Assembly (NCBI GenBank): GCA_005879015.1
Contig: VBMC01000006.1
Location: 1-8,171 of the forward strand
DNA from: Methanobacteriota archaeon
Lineage (GTDB): Archaea > Thermoplasmatota > Thermoplasmata > RBG-16-68-12
Reading direction: 5' to 3'
Length of the DNA stretch: 8,171 nucleotides
A program made the position numbers and the translations under genes. Below the pieces are notes generated by a model, which was not told where the DNA came from, searched no databases, and was given only the letters and a program-made list of their open reading frames with translations. Shown piece by piece: positions 1 to 5,763 of the stretch (position 1 is the first letter of the stretch; the number at the start of each line of letters is the position of its first letter).

Positions 1-1
1 C

Positions 2-592
2 TTCCTCGAGAAAAACCGGGAGCTCGGGATCAACGTGCAGGTGGCCCACAAGGGCCCCACGGTCTGGCCGCTCGACAAGGACGCCTTCGACATCGGCGAC
101 GTGGACACGGCGGCGACCTCGTTCCCCGACATGAAGTTCGTCGTGACGCACATCGGACTCCCCCGACTGGACGACTTCTGCTGGGTTGCCACGCAGGACA
201 AGAACATCTATGCTGGGATGGCCGTGGCGATGGCGTTCGTTCACACCCGGCCGAGGTACTTCGCCGAGATGATGGCGAACCTCCTGTACTGGCTCGGCCC
301 GGACCGGATCCTGTTCAGTGCCGACTACGCGCTGTGGCATCCGAAATGGATCATCGAAGACTTCCTGAACTTCGAACTCCCGGAGGACTTGAAGAAGGAG
401 TTCGGGGTCGATCTCACGATGGACATCAAGAAGAAGATCCTCGGAGAGAACGCCGCCAACGTCTGGGGCATCGACATCGAGCAGCAGAAGAAGAAACTGA
501 AGAACGATGAGCTCACGAAGAAACTCCACCTTGAGCCGGGAACGATCCGAGTGGGCGAGGCCGCGAAGAAGGGAGCGCCCCTTGCGCGGTAG
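2..592 (+). CDS. Amidohydrolase-2 family metal-dependent hydrolase, 5' truncated by window edge
   Basis: The reading frame is open from base 2 to the stop at 590-592, giving about 196 C-terminal residues, so the start lies left of the window. What can be seen are late strands of a TIM-barrel amidohydrolase: a QVAHKGP segment, FVVTHIGLPRLDD (the usual His of strand 6), ILFSADYALWHP (the Asp of strand 8), and a closing GENAANVWGID that matches the family's C-terminal NA(A) signature. By recollection, the PLDKDAFD, WVATQDKNIYAG, HTRPRYFAE and SADYALWHPKW stretches strongly resemble the amidohydrolase-like protein encoded beside propane/soluble diiron monooxygenases (prm/mim clusters) of Rhodococcus and Mycobacterium. 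In that context the protein is thought to assist maturation or function of the oxygenase, and its hydrolase substrate is unknown. The DUF59 gene follows 25 bp downstream, so the two are probably co-transcribed. The family call is secure; the diiron-monooxygenase link is inference. Confidence 0.92.
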   Translation, partial: FLEKNRELGINVQVAHKGPTVWPLDKDAFDIGDVDTAATSFPDMKFVVTHIGLPRLDDFCWVATQDKNIYAGMAVAMAFVHTRPRYFAEMMANLLYWLGPDRILFSADYALWHPKWIIEDFLNFELPEDLKKEFGVDLTMDIKKKILGENAANVWGIDIEQQKKKLKNDELTKKLHLEPGTIRVGEAAKKGAPLAR

Positions 593-617
593 GGAGCCCC
601 GTCGCTCCAGGTGTATG

Positions 618-1373
618 ATGGCTCAGGATGCCCAAGCCGACCTCAAAGAAAGCGTTCTTCGGGCGCTGTCGACGGTTACAGACCCGGAACTCGACGAACC
701 GATCACCGAGTTGGGGTTCGTCAAGAATCTCTCCGTTTCGGAGGACGGGCGGGTCTCCGTGGATCTCGTCACCTCGACGTTCTGGTGCTCCCCTAATTTC
801 GTGTACATGATGTTGGAAGAGGCCCGTGACGTCGTGTCCAAGCTCCCGGGAGTCAAAGAGATGCGCCTGACGCTGGGAGGCCATCACGACTCGGACCGAA
901 TCAACGGGGCCATCAACGCAGGGAAGTCGTTCTCGGAGTGTTATGACTCCGAGGCCCGCGGCGACCTGCTCGAACTGAACCGGATGATCCGGACGCGAGC
1001 GCTCCGAAGTCGTTTGTATTCGATGGCCGCCGCTTTAGTGAGATCCGGACTCGTTGCCGAAGAAATCCCGGAGTTGTCTCGTCAGGACGTGACCGCCGAC
1101 GGCGATACGTTTGTCGTGAATTCCCGAGGGCGAATTGTTCCGATCACCGACCCCGCGGACGTGAGGCGTGTCGCCCGCTACTTGAGTTTCCTCGATGGGC
1201 TCGGTCGGACGCCGACTTGCCTCATCGTCTGGGATCTCGACGGGAACCCTCCCCCGGAGGACGAATTCGTTTCGACACTGATTGCCGGTCGACTAGCGAA
1301 AGCGAACTTCAGCCTGAACGCTGAACTATGCCGGGCGCTTCTTGAGTCCCGGCTCAATCGCGAAGAGCCATAG
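618..1373 (+). CDS. DUF59/MIP18-type metal-sulfur cluster assembly protein with C-terminal extension
   Basis: The start at 618 is preferred because AGGTG at 609-613 sits 4 nt upstream; the adjacent ATG at 615 is the alternative. The protein is 251 aa. Residues about 8-100 form a DUF59 (MIP18/PaaD-like) domain with the hallmark TDPELDEPITELGFV near the N-terminus, then a Cys-containing STFWCSPNFVYMM segment and a DSDRINGAINAG stretch. DUF59 proteins act in iron-sulfur cluster or metallocentre maturation in the cytoplasm. Stand-alone DUF59 proteins are usually about 100-130 aa. Here about 130 further residues follow, including a WDLDGNPPPEDEF motif and an AELCRALLESRLN end. I recall a similar long form next to the amidohydrolase in actinobacterial propane monooxygenase clusters. 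The gene follows the amidohydrolase by 25 bp and ends convergent with the transporter gene. The domain call is firm. The proposed client, a diiron oxygenase, is inferred from synteny. Confidence 0.88.
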   Translation: MAQDAQADLKESVLRALSTVTDPELDEPITELGFVKNLSVSEDGRVSVDLVTSTFWCSPNFVYMMLEEARDVVSKLPGVKEMRLTLGGHHDSDRINGAINAGKSFSECYDSEARGDLLELNRMIRTRALRSRLYSMAAALVRSGLVAEEIPELSRQDVTADGDTFVVNSRGRIVPITDPADVRRVARYLSFLDGLGRTPTCLIVWDLDGNPPPEDEFVSTLIAGRLAKANFSLNAELCRALLESRLNREEP

Positions 1374-1377
1374 CCAT

Positions 1378-1396
1378 CCGGATCGCGGACCTCCGG
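1378..1396 (+). terminator. Weak hairpin just after the DUF59 gene
   Basis: CCGGA at 1378-1382 pairs with TCCGG at 1392-1396 around a 9-nt loop, starting 4 nt after the DUF59 stop in the 77-bp gap between two convergent genes. No poly-T tract follows, and archaeal terminators depend mainly on T-runs, so this could be chance. Confidence 0.2.
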
Positions 1397-1450
1397 GTGA
1401 AGGCAGCTAGGCTATCGAGATGGCGGAACGGTTCTGAGTGGCCCCGATTT

Positions 1451-2065
1451 CTAGAACGGAACGTACCCGCCCGGATATATCAGGCTGAAAGCAAGGTAGA
1501 ATCCCAGCAAGGCCAGGATGATCAGCAGGACCGCGTTCACCTTGAATGCCACTGCCTTTCCGTGGACTCCGGCGTAGAGCACGAAGAACACGACCGTCAG
1601 GACCACCAGGAGGATCGTCAGGCTCACGTATTTTCCGCCGGTAAGGGCCGTGAACTTCAGGGATGAATTGAGGAACCATAGGTCAACGATAGCGAAGCCG
1701 ATGGAGACATGGCCGATGGGCCGTAGATCAGCCCCCCGCACCAGGCTTGCTCCAAGGAAGACCCAGAAGAAACCGTAGAAGACCAATGCAATCCCAAAGA
1801 ATCCTGAGATGGCCGGGAGGTTCGGGACAGCCACGGGATCATTCATGAAGGTCGCGACCCCGACAAGGACCATCATCGCGCCAAGAGAGAGATGCGCGAG
1901 CCCCCATCCCCCGGCTAGCTTGTCAGTATCTTTCTTTTCGATTCCGATTGTGTTGAACACAACCATTAGACAGTTCACTGAAAATCCGATGAGACCCAAG
2001 CCCACGATGTCTGTTGAGACGCGTTTGACGGCAATGACGCGGTCCTGGGGTCCGCGGCCGCGCAC
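1451..2065 (-). CDS. Six-helix membrane protein, GPR1/FUN34/YaaH (AceTr)-like transporter
   Basis: From a GTG at 2065 this gives 204 aa with six predicted membrane helices: residues about 20-42, 57-75, 87-109, 117-136, 146-167 and 171-197. The layout, the length (bacterial SatP is about 190 aa) and segments such as VGLGLIGFSVN in helix 1 and FYGFFWVFLGASLV in helix 3 resemble the acetate/succinate transporters of the GPR1/FUN34/YaaH family, some yeast members of which are linked to ammonium export. The signature NPAPLGL is not intact, so the assignment is tentative and another small six-helix family remains possible. The start is uncertain. GTG 2065 has GGTG 7 nt upstream and gives the family's usual length. 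ATG 2134, with GGAG 8 nt upstream, would add 23 residues rich in Arg, Trp and Cys that do not look coding. The gene is divergent from the CuMMO operon, which suggests shared control and perhaps uptake or export of a CuMMO substrate or product. Confidence 0.65.
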   Translation of the reverse strand: MRGRGPQDRVIAVKRVSTDIVGLGLIGFSVNCLMVVFNTIGIEKKDTDKLAGGWGLAHLSLGAMMVLVGVATFMNDPVAVPNLPAISGFFGIALVFYGFFWVFLGASLVRGADLRPIGHVSIGFAIVDLWFLNSSLKFTALTGGKYVSLTILLVVLTVVFFVLYAGVHGKAVAFKVNAVLLIILALLGFYLAFSLIYPGGYVPF

Positions 2066-2133
2066 CAACTCGCACCGTCCCGCTGTTCCTTCGACCCAAG
2101 TACGTGATGCCCTCGCCGTCGCACTCGAGATCA

Positions 2134-2154
2134 TTCCCGGGGCTCCGCCGGGAA
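2134..2154. promoter_or_regulatory. Perfect 7-bp inverted repeat (operator or mRNA hairpin)
   Basis: TTCCCGG at 2134-2140 and CCGGGAA at 2148-2154 are perfect reverse complements around a 7-nt loop. The element lies in the divergent promoter region. Read on the minus strand, the loop exposes GGAG 8 nt before an in-frame ATG at 2134, so it could be either a protein-binding palindrome or an RNA hairpin presenting a ribosome binding site. The function is inferred; only the symmetry is seen. Confidence 0.45.
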
Positions 2155-2246
2155 GGGGGATCGTCATCTGGCGACGGTTGAGGTTCCTCGTAACGGTACA
2201 ACAGCGCCATTGTCGATGCACGGGCCTCGCTCGCGGGGATAGAGAA

Positions 2247-2256
2247 ACCATTATGA
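2247..2256 (+). promoter_or_regulatory. Possible TATA element of the CuMMO operon
   Basis: AACCATTATG, preceded by an A/G-rich GAGAAA that could serve as a BRE, is one of the few A/T-rich patches in the intergenic region. An archaeal start site about 25 nt downstream would give a leader of roughly 35-40 nt before the amoC-like ATG, which suits the strong ribosome binding site there. The match to a TATA consensus is poor. Confidence 0.3.
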
Positions 2257-2302
2257 CCCCAGGATAGGTTTCCGGGTCGGGCATGTCAGAGGGTGGCATG
2301 CC

Positions 2303-2313
2303 GAGGAGGAGGT
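2303..2313 (+). promoter_or_regulatory. Strong ribosome binding site deciding the amoC-like start
   Basis: GAGGAGGAGGT sits immediately upstream of ATG 2317. It selects that ATG over an in-frame GTG at 2293, which lies before the ribosome binding site and so cannot use it. Confidence 0.7.
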
Positions 2314-2316
2314 TCG

Positions 2317-2904
2317 ATGGAGGAGTCTGCGTCTGCTACGAAGCCGGCTTTTAGTGTCGCGGATGAAGGAAGGGCACTTCGAAACCTCATGTGGATGTGG
2401 TGGATCACGGCGGTCACGTACAACGCCGTCGCGATCCCGGTGATCTGGGATCCCGCGCAACATTCGTTCTTAGTACGGGACTCGACGTGGACGCCGCCCC
2501 ACCTGATGATCTTCGGGCCGTTCTTCGCCTTGATGATGTTCGAGGCGATCGTGTTCCAATTTTACGCCTTGAAAAAGGCGCAACCCTATATTCGGGGTGA
2601 CATCCCAATCACGTTGTGGGTCTTCCCAATCACTGTTTTCGGATTCACCCTCGGCTCGATGCTCACCAACGAAATCGGTCACATCTTCCTCTTCCGGGAG
2701 GAATTCTTCTCGATGCCGACCCACTGGAACTTCGTCCTCACGTTCATGTTCATTTATGCCGTAGGCGTGCCGGAGGTCGCCCGGGTGTTGCACCGCCTCG
2801 GTCAACTCGAGGCCCGGGCCAAGGAGCTCGTCCCAGTGGAGGTGCCCGCGCCAGCCCCGACCGGCGTGCCGGCGCGGGCGGGTCGGCCCGTCGCGAGAAG
2901 GTAG
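2317..2904 (+). CDS. amoC: Copper membrane monooxygenase subunit C (AmoC/PmoC-like)
   Basis: This 195-aa membrane protein is subunit C of a copper membrane monooxygenase, the subunit carrying the CuC and CuD sites in the bilayer. Both ligand sets are present with exactly the spacing of methanotroph PmoC. One is Asp45-x3-His49 and His62 in the WDPAQH and VRDSTWTPPH segments. The other is Asn118-x3-His122 and His136 in NEIGH and SMPTHW. Four or five helices span about 25-160. The size matches thaumarchaeal AmoC (about 190 aa) rather than bacterial PmoC (about 250-270 aa, with an extra N-terminal helix). Residues 172-195 form a Pro/Ala/Arg-rich tail that I do not recognise from other AmoC proteins. 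The gene is first in the operon, as in bacterial pmoCAB, and amoA follows after 10 bp. The enzyme would hydroxylate ammonia or a small hydrocarbon; the substrate is not determined by sequence. Confidence 0.94.
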   Translation: MEESASATKPAFSVADEGRALRNLMWMWWITAVTYNAVAIPVIWDPAQHSFLVRDSTWTPPHLMIFGPFFALMMFEAIVFQFYALKKAQPYIRGDIPITLWVFPITVFGFTLGSMLTNEIGHIFLFREEFFSMPTHWNFVLTFMFIYAVGVPEVARVLHRLGQLEARAKELVPVEVPAPAPTGVPARAGRPVARR

Positions 2905-2914
2905 GGGGGAGCTC

Positions 2915-3721
2915 ATGGCCACTGCTACCGCTGAGGCACCGGAGACGGTACGCGCCCCCTTCTTCACGACGAGGGTGATCACCTTCATCGCCTTCACGGC
3001 CACGCTGATTTTCTCGCAGAACATGTTTGCGGTGAGTTCCCAGATCGGCGTCGGCGACTGGGAGTTTTGGATCGACTGGAAGGACTATGCGTGGGCGCCG
3101 TTCGTCTATACGTGGATCGTCGCGATCCACTTCCCGGTGTACTCCTGGGTGTTCCAAAAGTTCTTCAAGATCTACTTCGGGTCGACGCTCGTGCTCATGT
3201 TCTGGTTCCTGCAACGCACGCTGATGGTCCAGTTGTTCTATGTCGGCATGAACAACTATCCGTTCAACTACGTGCAGCTGCCCTCTTACCTGCTGCCGGC
3301 CATGGCGACGGACTTCACGCTGATCTTGTTCGGACTCAAGAAGCACATGGGGTTGTACGTCCTCATCTCGTGCTTCTTGGCCGGCGTGCTCGTGGTCCCC
3401 GGCCACTTCTTGTTCCTGAACGTGCCTTTCTTGATGACGCCCGTGGGATATCCGGACCCGCTCACGGGCGGGATCCACAACATGCCCGTGTGGTCCCTGA
3501 TCCGGATGGTCATCCCCAAGGCGCCCATCCCGTCGTACATCGCGGAGGGTTTCACGTGGCCTTTGCCGTACAAATCGTTCTACGACCCGTACATCATTAT
3601 GACGGGCTTCATGGGGATCATGGGGGTCGTCTGGTCCGGGTTCACGTATATTTTCCTCAAGGCGATATTCTGGGGCTATGAGAAGACGATCAAGCATTTC
3701 GTCGCGCCGGCGGGGGCGTGA
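2915..3721 (+). CDS. amoA: Copper membrane monooxygenase subunit A (AmoA/PmoA-like)
   Basis: This 268-aa polytopic protein has about six helices (roughly 20-40, 60-80, 88-110, 122-140, 146-170 and 228-254). It is recognised as subunit A by VGDWEFWIDWKDYAW at residues 46-60, the counterpart of the bacterial GDWDFWxDWKD motif. Thaumarchaeal AmoA has GDYIFYTDWAW at this place. The YPFNYVQLPSYLLPA stretch (115-129) corresponds to the YPYDFIVTPVWLPSA region of thaumarchaeal AmoA, so the protein mixes both types. The length is nearer bacterial PmoA/AmoA (about 250-275) than thaumarchaeal AmoA (about 216). Part of the difference is a long loop at about 172-226 (DPLTGGIHNMP through the EGFTWPLPY segment). 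A GGGGGGAG ribosome binding site at 2904-2911 overlaps the amoC stop. The next small ORF starts 5 bp after the stop, or overlaps it. Confidence 0.93.
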   Translation: MATATAEAPETVRAPFFTTRVITFIAFTATLIFSQNMFAVSSQIGVGDWEFWIDWKDYAWAPFVYTWIVAIHFPVYSWVFQKFFKIYFGSTLVLMFWFLQRTLMVQLFYVGMNNYPFNYVQLPSYLLPAMATDFTLILFGLKKHMGLYVLISCFLAGVLVVPGHFLFLNVPFLMTPVGYPDPLTGGIHNMPVWSLIRMVIPKAPIPSYIAEGFTWPLPYKSFYDPYIIMTGFMGIMGVVWSGFTYIFLKAIFWGYEKTIKHFVAPAGA

Positions 3722-3726
3722 GCTGG

Positions 3727-3885
3727 ATGGTCTTCCCGGATGTCTGGTACGACGTGAACTTCAACGCGATCGTCGGGACCGCATCGTGGGTCCTCGCCGG
3801 CCTCGCGACCGCTTATTTTGTGTTGAAGTGGATGAAGAACTCGGAGAAGTTCTACGCGGCTCTCGCCCGGCAGGGACGGAGGTGA
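3727..3885 (+). CDS. Small one-helix membrane protein in the CuMMO operon (amoX-position)
   Basis: An ATG at 3727 opens a 52-aa frame that fills the gap between amoA and amoB. An in-frame GTG at 3718, overlapping the amoA TGA, is an alternative start. The product begins MVFPDVWYDVNFNAIV, has one membrane helix at about 14-34 (AIVGTASWVLAGLATAYFVL) and ends in a basic, amphipathic tail. Its stop lies inside the amoB ribosome binding site, so translation is probably coupled. Nitrososphaerales carry amoX beside amoA, and extra small subunits (AmoX, AmoY, AmoZ) are reported for the thaumarchaeal enzyme. This ORF occupies a similar position, but I cannot show homology. The tight packing and membrane helix support a real subunit or assembly factor. 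Confidence 0.65.
   Translation: MVFPDVWYDVNFNAIVGTASWVLAGLATAYFVLKWMKNSEKFYAALARQGRR
3878..3885 (+). promoter_or_regulatory. Consensus ribosome binding site for amoB-like gene
   Basis: GGAGGTGA lies 4 nt before ATG 3890 and includes the TGA stop of the 52-aa ORF, tying termination of one to initiation of the next. Confidence 0.75.
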
Positions 3886-3889
3886 GACG

Positions 3890-4675
3890 ATGAAACCGCC
3901 ATCGATTGCGCTGATCATCGGCATCGGTCTGATCTTGCTGGGGCTTCTCGCATTCCCCGGGGGAGTTCGGGCCCATGAGCAGGAGACATCGGTCGACTGG
4001 GACGTGGCATACGCAAACGTCCAAGTGGTCGCTGCTCCCGCATACACATATTATGCGACCCAAACTCTTCCGCTGACCGGCGGTGGAACCCGGACCGTTA
4101 TCGGTCAGATCGGGCCCACCGGATATCCGACGATCGCGATGAACACGGGAGAATACCTCGTAATCACGTGGTCTTTCCGGTACGTCGGGGGCGCGGCGGT
4201 GCGAGGGGACTTGTTCTGGATCACCCGACTCGGTCTCGACTTTGCCACGATCGGTCGCTACATCGACAGTGGGAGCGGACGTCAATGGATCGGTTCGTCG
4301 TCGTTTGAGCTCGTTCCGAACACCGTGTACAGCGCGACACTGGTGGTGCGATCGATCCAACCGAACTTCCGTCACCTCCATGTGGGCGTCTCCGTGCAGA
4401 ACGTCGGGAACATCCCGGCGGCGCCGACCGTGAGCTCGATTCCTCCAGGAGGTCCAACGTTGTATGGCGTCTTCACGGACGCCAACGGACCGGTCGTCGA
4501 GCCGCTCGCGGGGGTCACTATCGGGAACTCGCCCTTCTCCGGCACGTTCCTCCTGCTCACGCCGTGGCCATGGGCCGTGGCCGGTTTCGTGGGCCAAGTC
4601 GTGCTCGGCTTCGCCTTCATTGGCTTCATGTGGTGGTACGCCCGCTGGGAGACCCGCCGGGGGGCGAAGACATGA
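3890..4675 (+). CDS. amoB: Copper membrane monooxygenase subunit B (AmoB/PmoB-like), short archaeal type
   Basis: This 261-aa protein has a signal peptide at about 1-28 (hydrophobic 6-22, ending GGVRA), a single extracytoplasmic cupredoxin-like domain (29-195) and one C-terminal helix (about 226-248). Cleavage after Ala28 leaves His29 as the mature N-terminus. Together with the His-x-His pair at 162/164 (RHLHVGVSVQNVG) this reproduces the CuB ligands of PmoB (His33, His137, His139). The second PmoB cupredoxin domain and one helix are absent, as in thaumarchaeal AmoB (about 190 aa), although this protein is about 70 aa longer. The segment between His29 and the His pair shows little resemblance to PmoB. 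A consensus ribosome binding site fixes the start, and the stop overlaps the next gene in ATGA. The conserved ligands suggest a metal-loaded, active enzyme. Confidence 0.93.
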   Translation: MKPPSIALIIGIGLILLGLLAFPGGVRAHEQETSVDWDVAYANVQVVAAPAYTYYATQTLPLTGGGTRTVIGQIGPTGYPTIAMNTGEYLVITWSFRYVGGAAVRGDLFWITRLGLDFATIGRYIDSGSGRQWIGSSSFELVPNTVYSATLVVRSIQPNFRHLHVGVSVQNVGNIPAAPTVSSIPPGGPTLYGVFTDANGPVVEPLAGVTIGNSPFSGTFLLLTPWPWAVAGFVGQVVLGFAFIGFMWWYARWETRRGAKT

Positions 4676-4971
4676 GCCTGACCCAAAAGGGCGAGATGAG
4701 CCTCATTCCATTGGGGTATCTCGGGTGGCTTTTCTGCGTTGCCGGAGCCACGATCGCAAGCCTTCCCCAGTGGTTCATCGTGCGGGCTCCTCACGGTGAA
4801 GGCTCAGCGATCACCGCGGAGATCATCGGGCTCCCGATCTTGTTGATCGGTTCCATCCTGCTCATCGTCTCGTGGCTCCCGGAGAGGCGTCGGCAGTATC
4901 CAGAGATCTTGGAGCAGACGATGACGCCGATTCCCAAGTACTACCTTGAGGAGGCCGAGAAGAGTTCCTGA
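4672..4971 (+). CDS. 99-aa two-helix membrane protein translationally coupled to amoB
   Basis: ATG 4672 overlaps the amoB stop in an ATGA, a typical sign of translational coupling. The product has helices at about 13-32 and 48-68, a short HGEG-containing loop, and a cytoplasmic-looking tail with ERRRQYPEIL and MTPIPKYYLEEAEKSS. I recognise no family. Position and topology make it a candidate extra CuMMO subunit or assembly factor, comparable in position only to the small AmoY/AmoZ subunits of thaumarchaeal AMO. The methyltransferase gene starts 21 bp downstream. Confidence 0.75.
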   Translation: MSLTQKGEMSLIPLGYLGWLFCVAGATIASLPQWFIVRAPHGEGSAITAEIIGLPILLIGSILLIVSWLPERRRQYPEILEQTMTPIPKYYLEEAEKSS

Positions 4972-4992
4972 GGAATCGGGCCTCCCGAGACA

Positions 4993-5763
4993 ATGACCTC
5001 GTCGTCCTCCGACACGGAGGGGATGAACCGCCGGACTTCGGACAAGAGGATCATCCTCGCGTTTGCGGCTATCGTAGGTTTGATCATCGTCGGGCTGACC
5101 GCGTTCGACCAGATCGTCGCCAGCGTCGCCGTATACGTGGGCCTAGGTTCGCTGACGAAAATCACCGGGGCTCCCCTCCCGCGAAACCTTTGGCTCATCG
5201 CACTTTTCAATATCCTCCTTGTCACACTCTTCGTGTTCCTTACGCCGGTGCGTACCAAGGATTCATGGAAGTCCCACGGCACCTACGTCGCCTTCATGGT
5301 TTCCCTGTTTTCCGAGATGTACGGCTTTCCGCTCACCGTTTACTTCCTGTCGAGCATGGGCTATGCCATCGAGCCCCAGTTCATCGGTTACGTGTTCGCA
5401 TACGGTCAGTTGATCGGTTCCCCCCTCGTGATTATCGGCCTCATCCTCATCTACAAGGGCTGGAAGGAGATCGTCTTCAAGCGGGGAACGGTCCTCGTCA
5501 CGGAGGGGATTTACACCGTCGTTCGGCATCCGCAATACCTCGGGTTTCTCTTGGTGACCCTCGGTCAGTTCGTCGTGTGGCCCACGATTCCGACGGCGAT
5601 CATGTGGCCCTTGCTCGCGGTACTCTATTACCGGCAGGCGAAGCGGGAAGAAGCCGTGTTGTTGGAGGAGTTCGGAGTCCGGTTTCAGGCGTACGCCGAC
5701 AAGACCCCCATGTTCTTACCGAGGATTCGCGTGCGTCGCAGGCCGAAGCCTACCTCGCCCTAG
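4993..5763 (+). CDS. Membrane methyltransferase, isoprenylcysteine carboxyl methyltransferase/PEMT-like
   Basis: This 256-aa integral membrane protein has about five or six helices (20-38, 67-86, 97-119, 131-155, and a re-entrant or double helix about 181-212). The C-terminal half has the family signature: EGIYTVVRHPQYLGF with Arg178-His179-Pro180, then a YYRQAKREEAVLLEEFG stretch with Glu219/Glu220 and FxAYADKTPMFLPR, the SAM-binding core of ICMT and phospholipid methyltransferases. The FSEMYGFPLTVYFL segment is shared by many archaeal and bacterial members. The enzyme probably transfers methyl groups from SAM to a lipid, quinone-like compound or membrane-bound group, and the acceptor is unknown. 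It lies 21 bp after the 99-aa ORF and reads as the last gene of the operon. The ATG at 4993 has no strong ribosome binding site. An ATG at 5023 has GGAGG only 2 nt upstream, so the longer form is kept. Confidence 0.85.
   Translation: MTSSSSDTEGMNRRTSDKRIILAFAAIVGLIIVGLTAFDQIVASVAVYVGLGSLTKITGAPLPRNLWLIALFNILLVTLFVFLTPVRTKDSWKSHGTYVAFMVSLFSEMYGFPLTVYFLSSMGYAIEPQFIGYVFAYGQLIGSPLVIIGLILIYKGWKEIVFKRGTVLVTEGIYTVVRHPQYLGFLLVTLGQFVVWPTIPTAIMWPLLAVLYYRQAKREEAVLLEEFGVRFQAYADKTPMFLPRIRVRRRPKPTSP

Larger units (their letters stand above)
2066..2316. other. Divergent intergenic region between transporter and CuMMO operon
   Basis: These 251 bp separate two divergent genes. They contain the hairpin at 2134-2154 and the A/T-rich element near 2247-2256. 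Open frames through it exist on both strands, but their translations are rich in Arg, Pro and Trp and resemble no protein, so I treat it as non-coding regulatory DNA, possibly including the 5' end of the transporter gene. Confidence 0.6.

Noticed and set aside
507..617. Longer start for the DUF59 protein inside the amidohydrolase gene
   Set aside because: The extra 37 residues are Arg/Glu-rich shadow translation of the amidohydrolase frame. A ribosome binding site just before 618 supports the short form.
2066..2299. N-terminal extension of the transporter up to GTG 2299 (282 aa)
   Set aside because: The added residues are rich in Arg, Pro, Trp and Cys, resemble no protein, and would run through the divergent promoter region.
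2750..3697. Long open frame (315 codons) opposite amoA and the end of amoC
   Set aside because: The translation is rich in Arg, His, Glu and Asp, which is typical of the antisense of a membrane protein gene in GC-rich DNA. The plus strand is clearly amoA.
3761..4597. Open frame of 278 codons opposite amoB
   Set aside because: It is charged and low in hydrophobic residues, shows no family motif, and is a mirror of amoB codon bias.
2317..4675. Reading the operon as a standard thaumarchaeal ammonia monooxygenase
   Set aside because: Gene order, AmoA motif and length, and AmoB length all differ from Nitrososphaerales, so the substrate should not be assumed to be ammonia.
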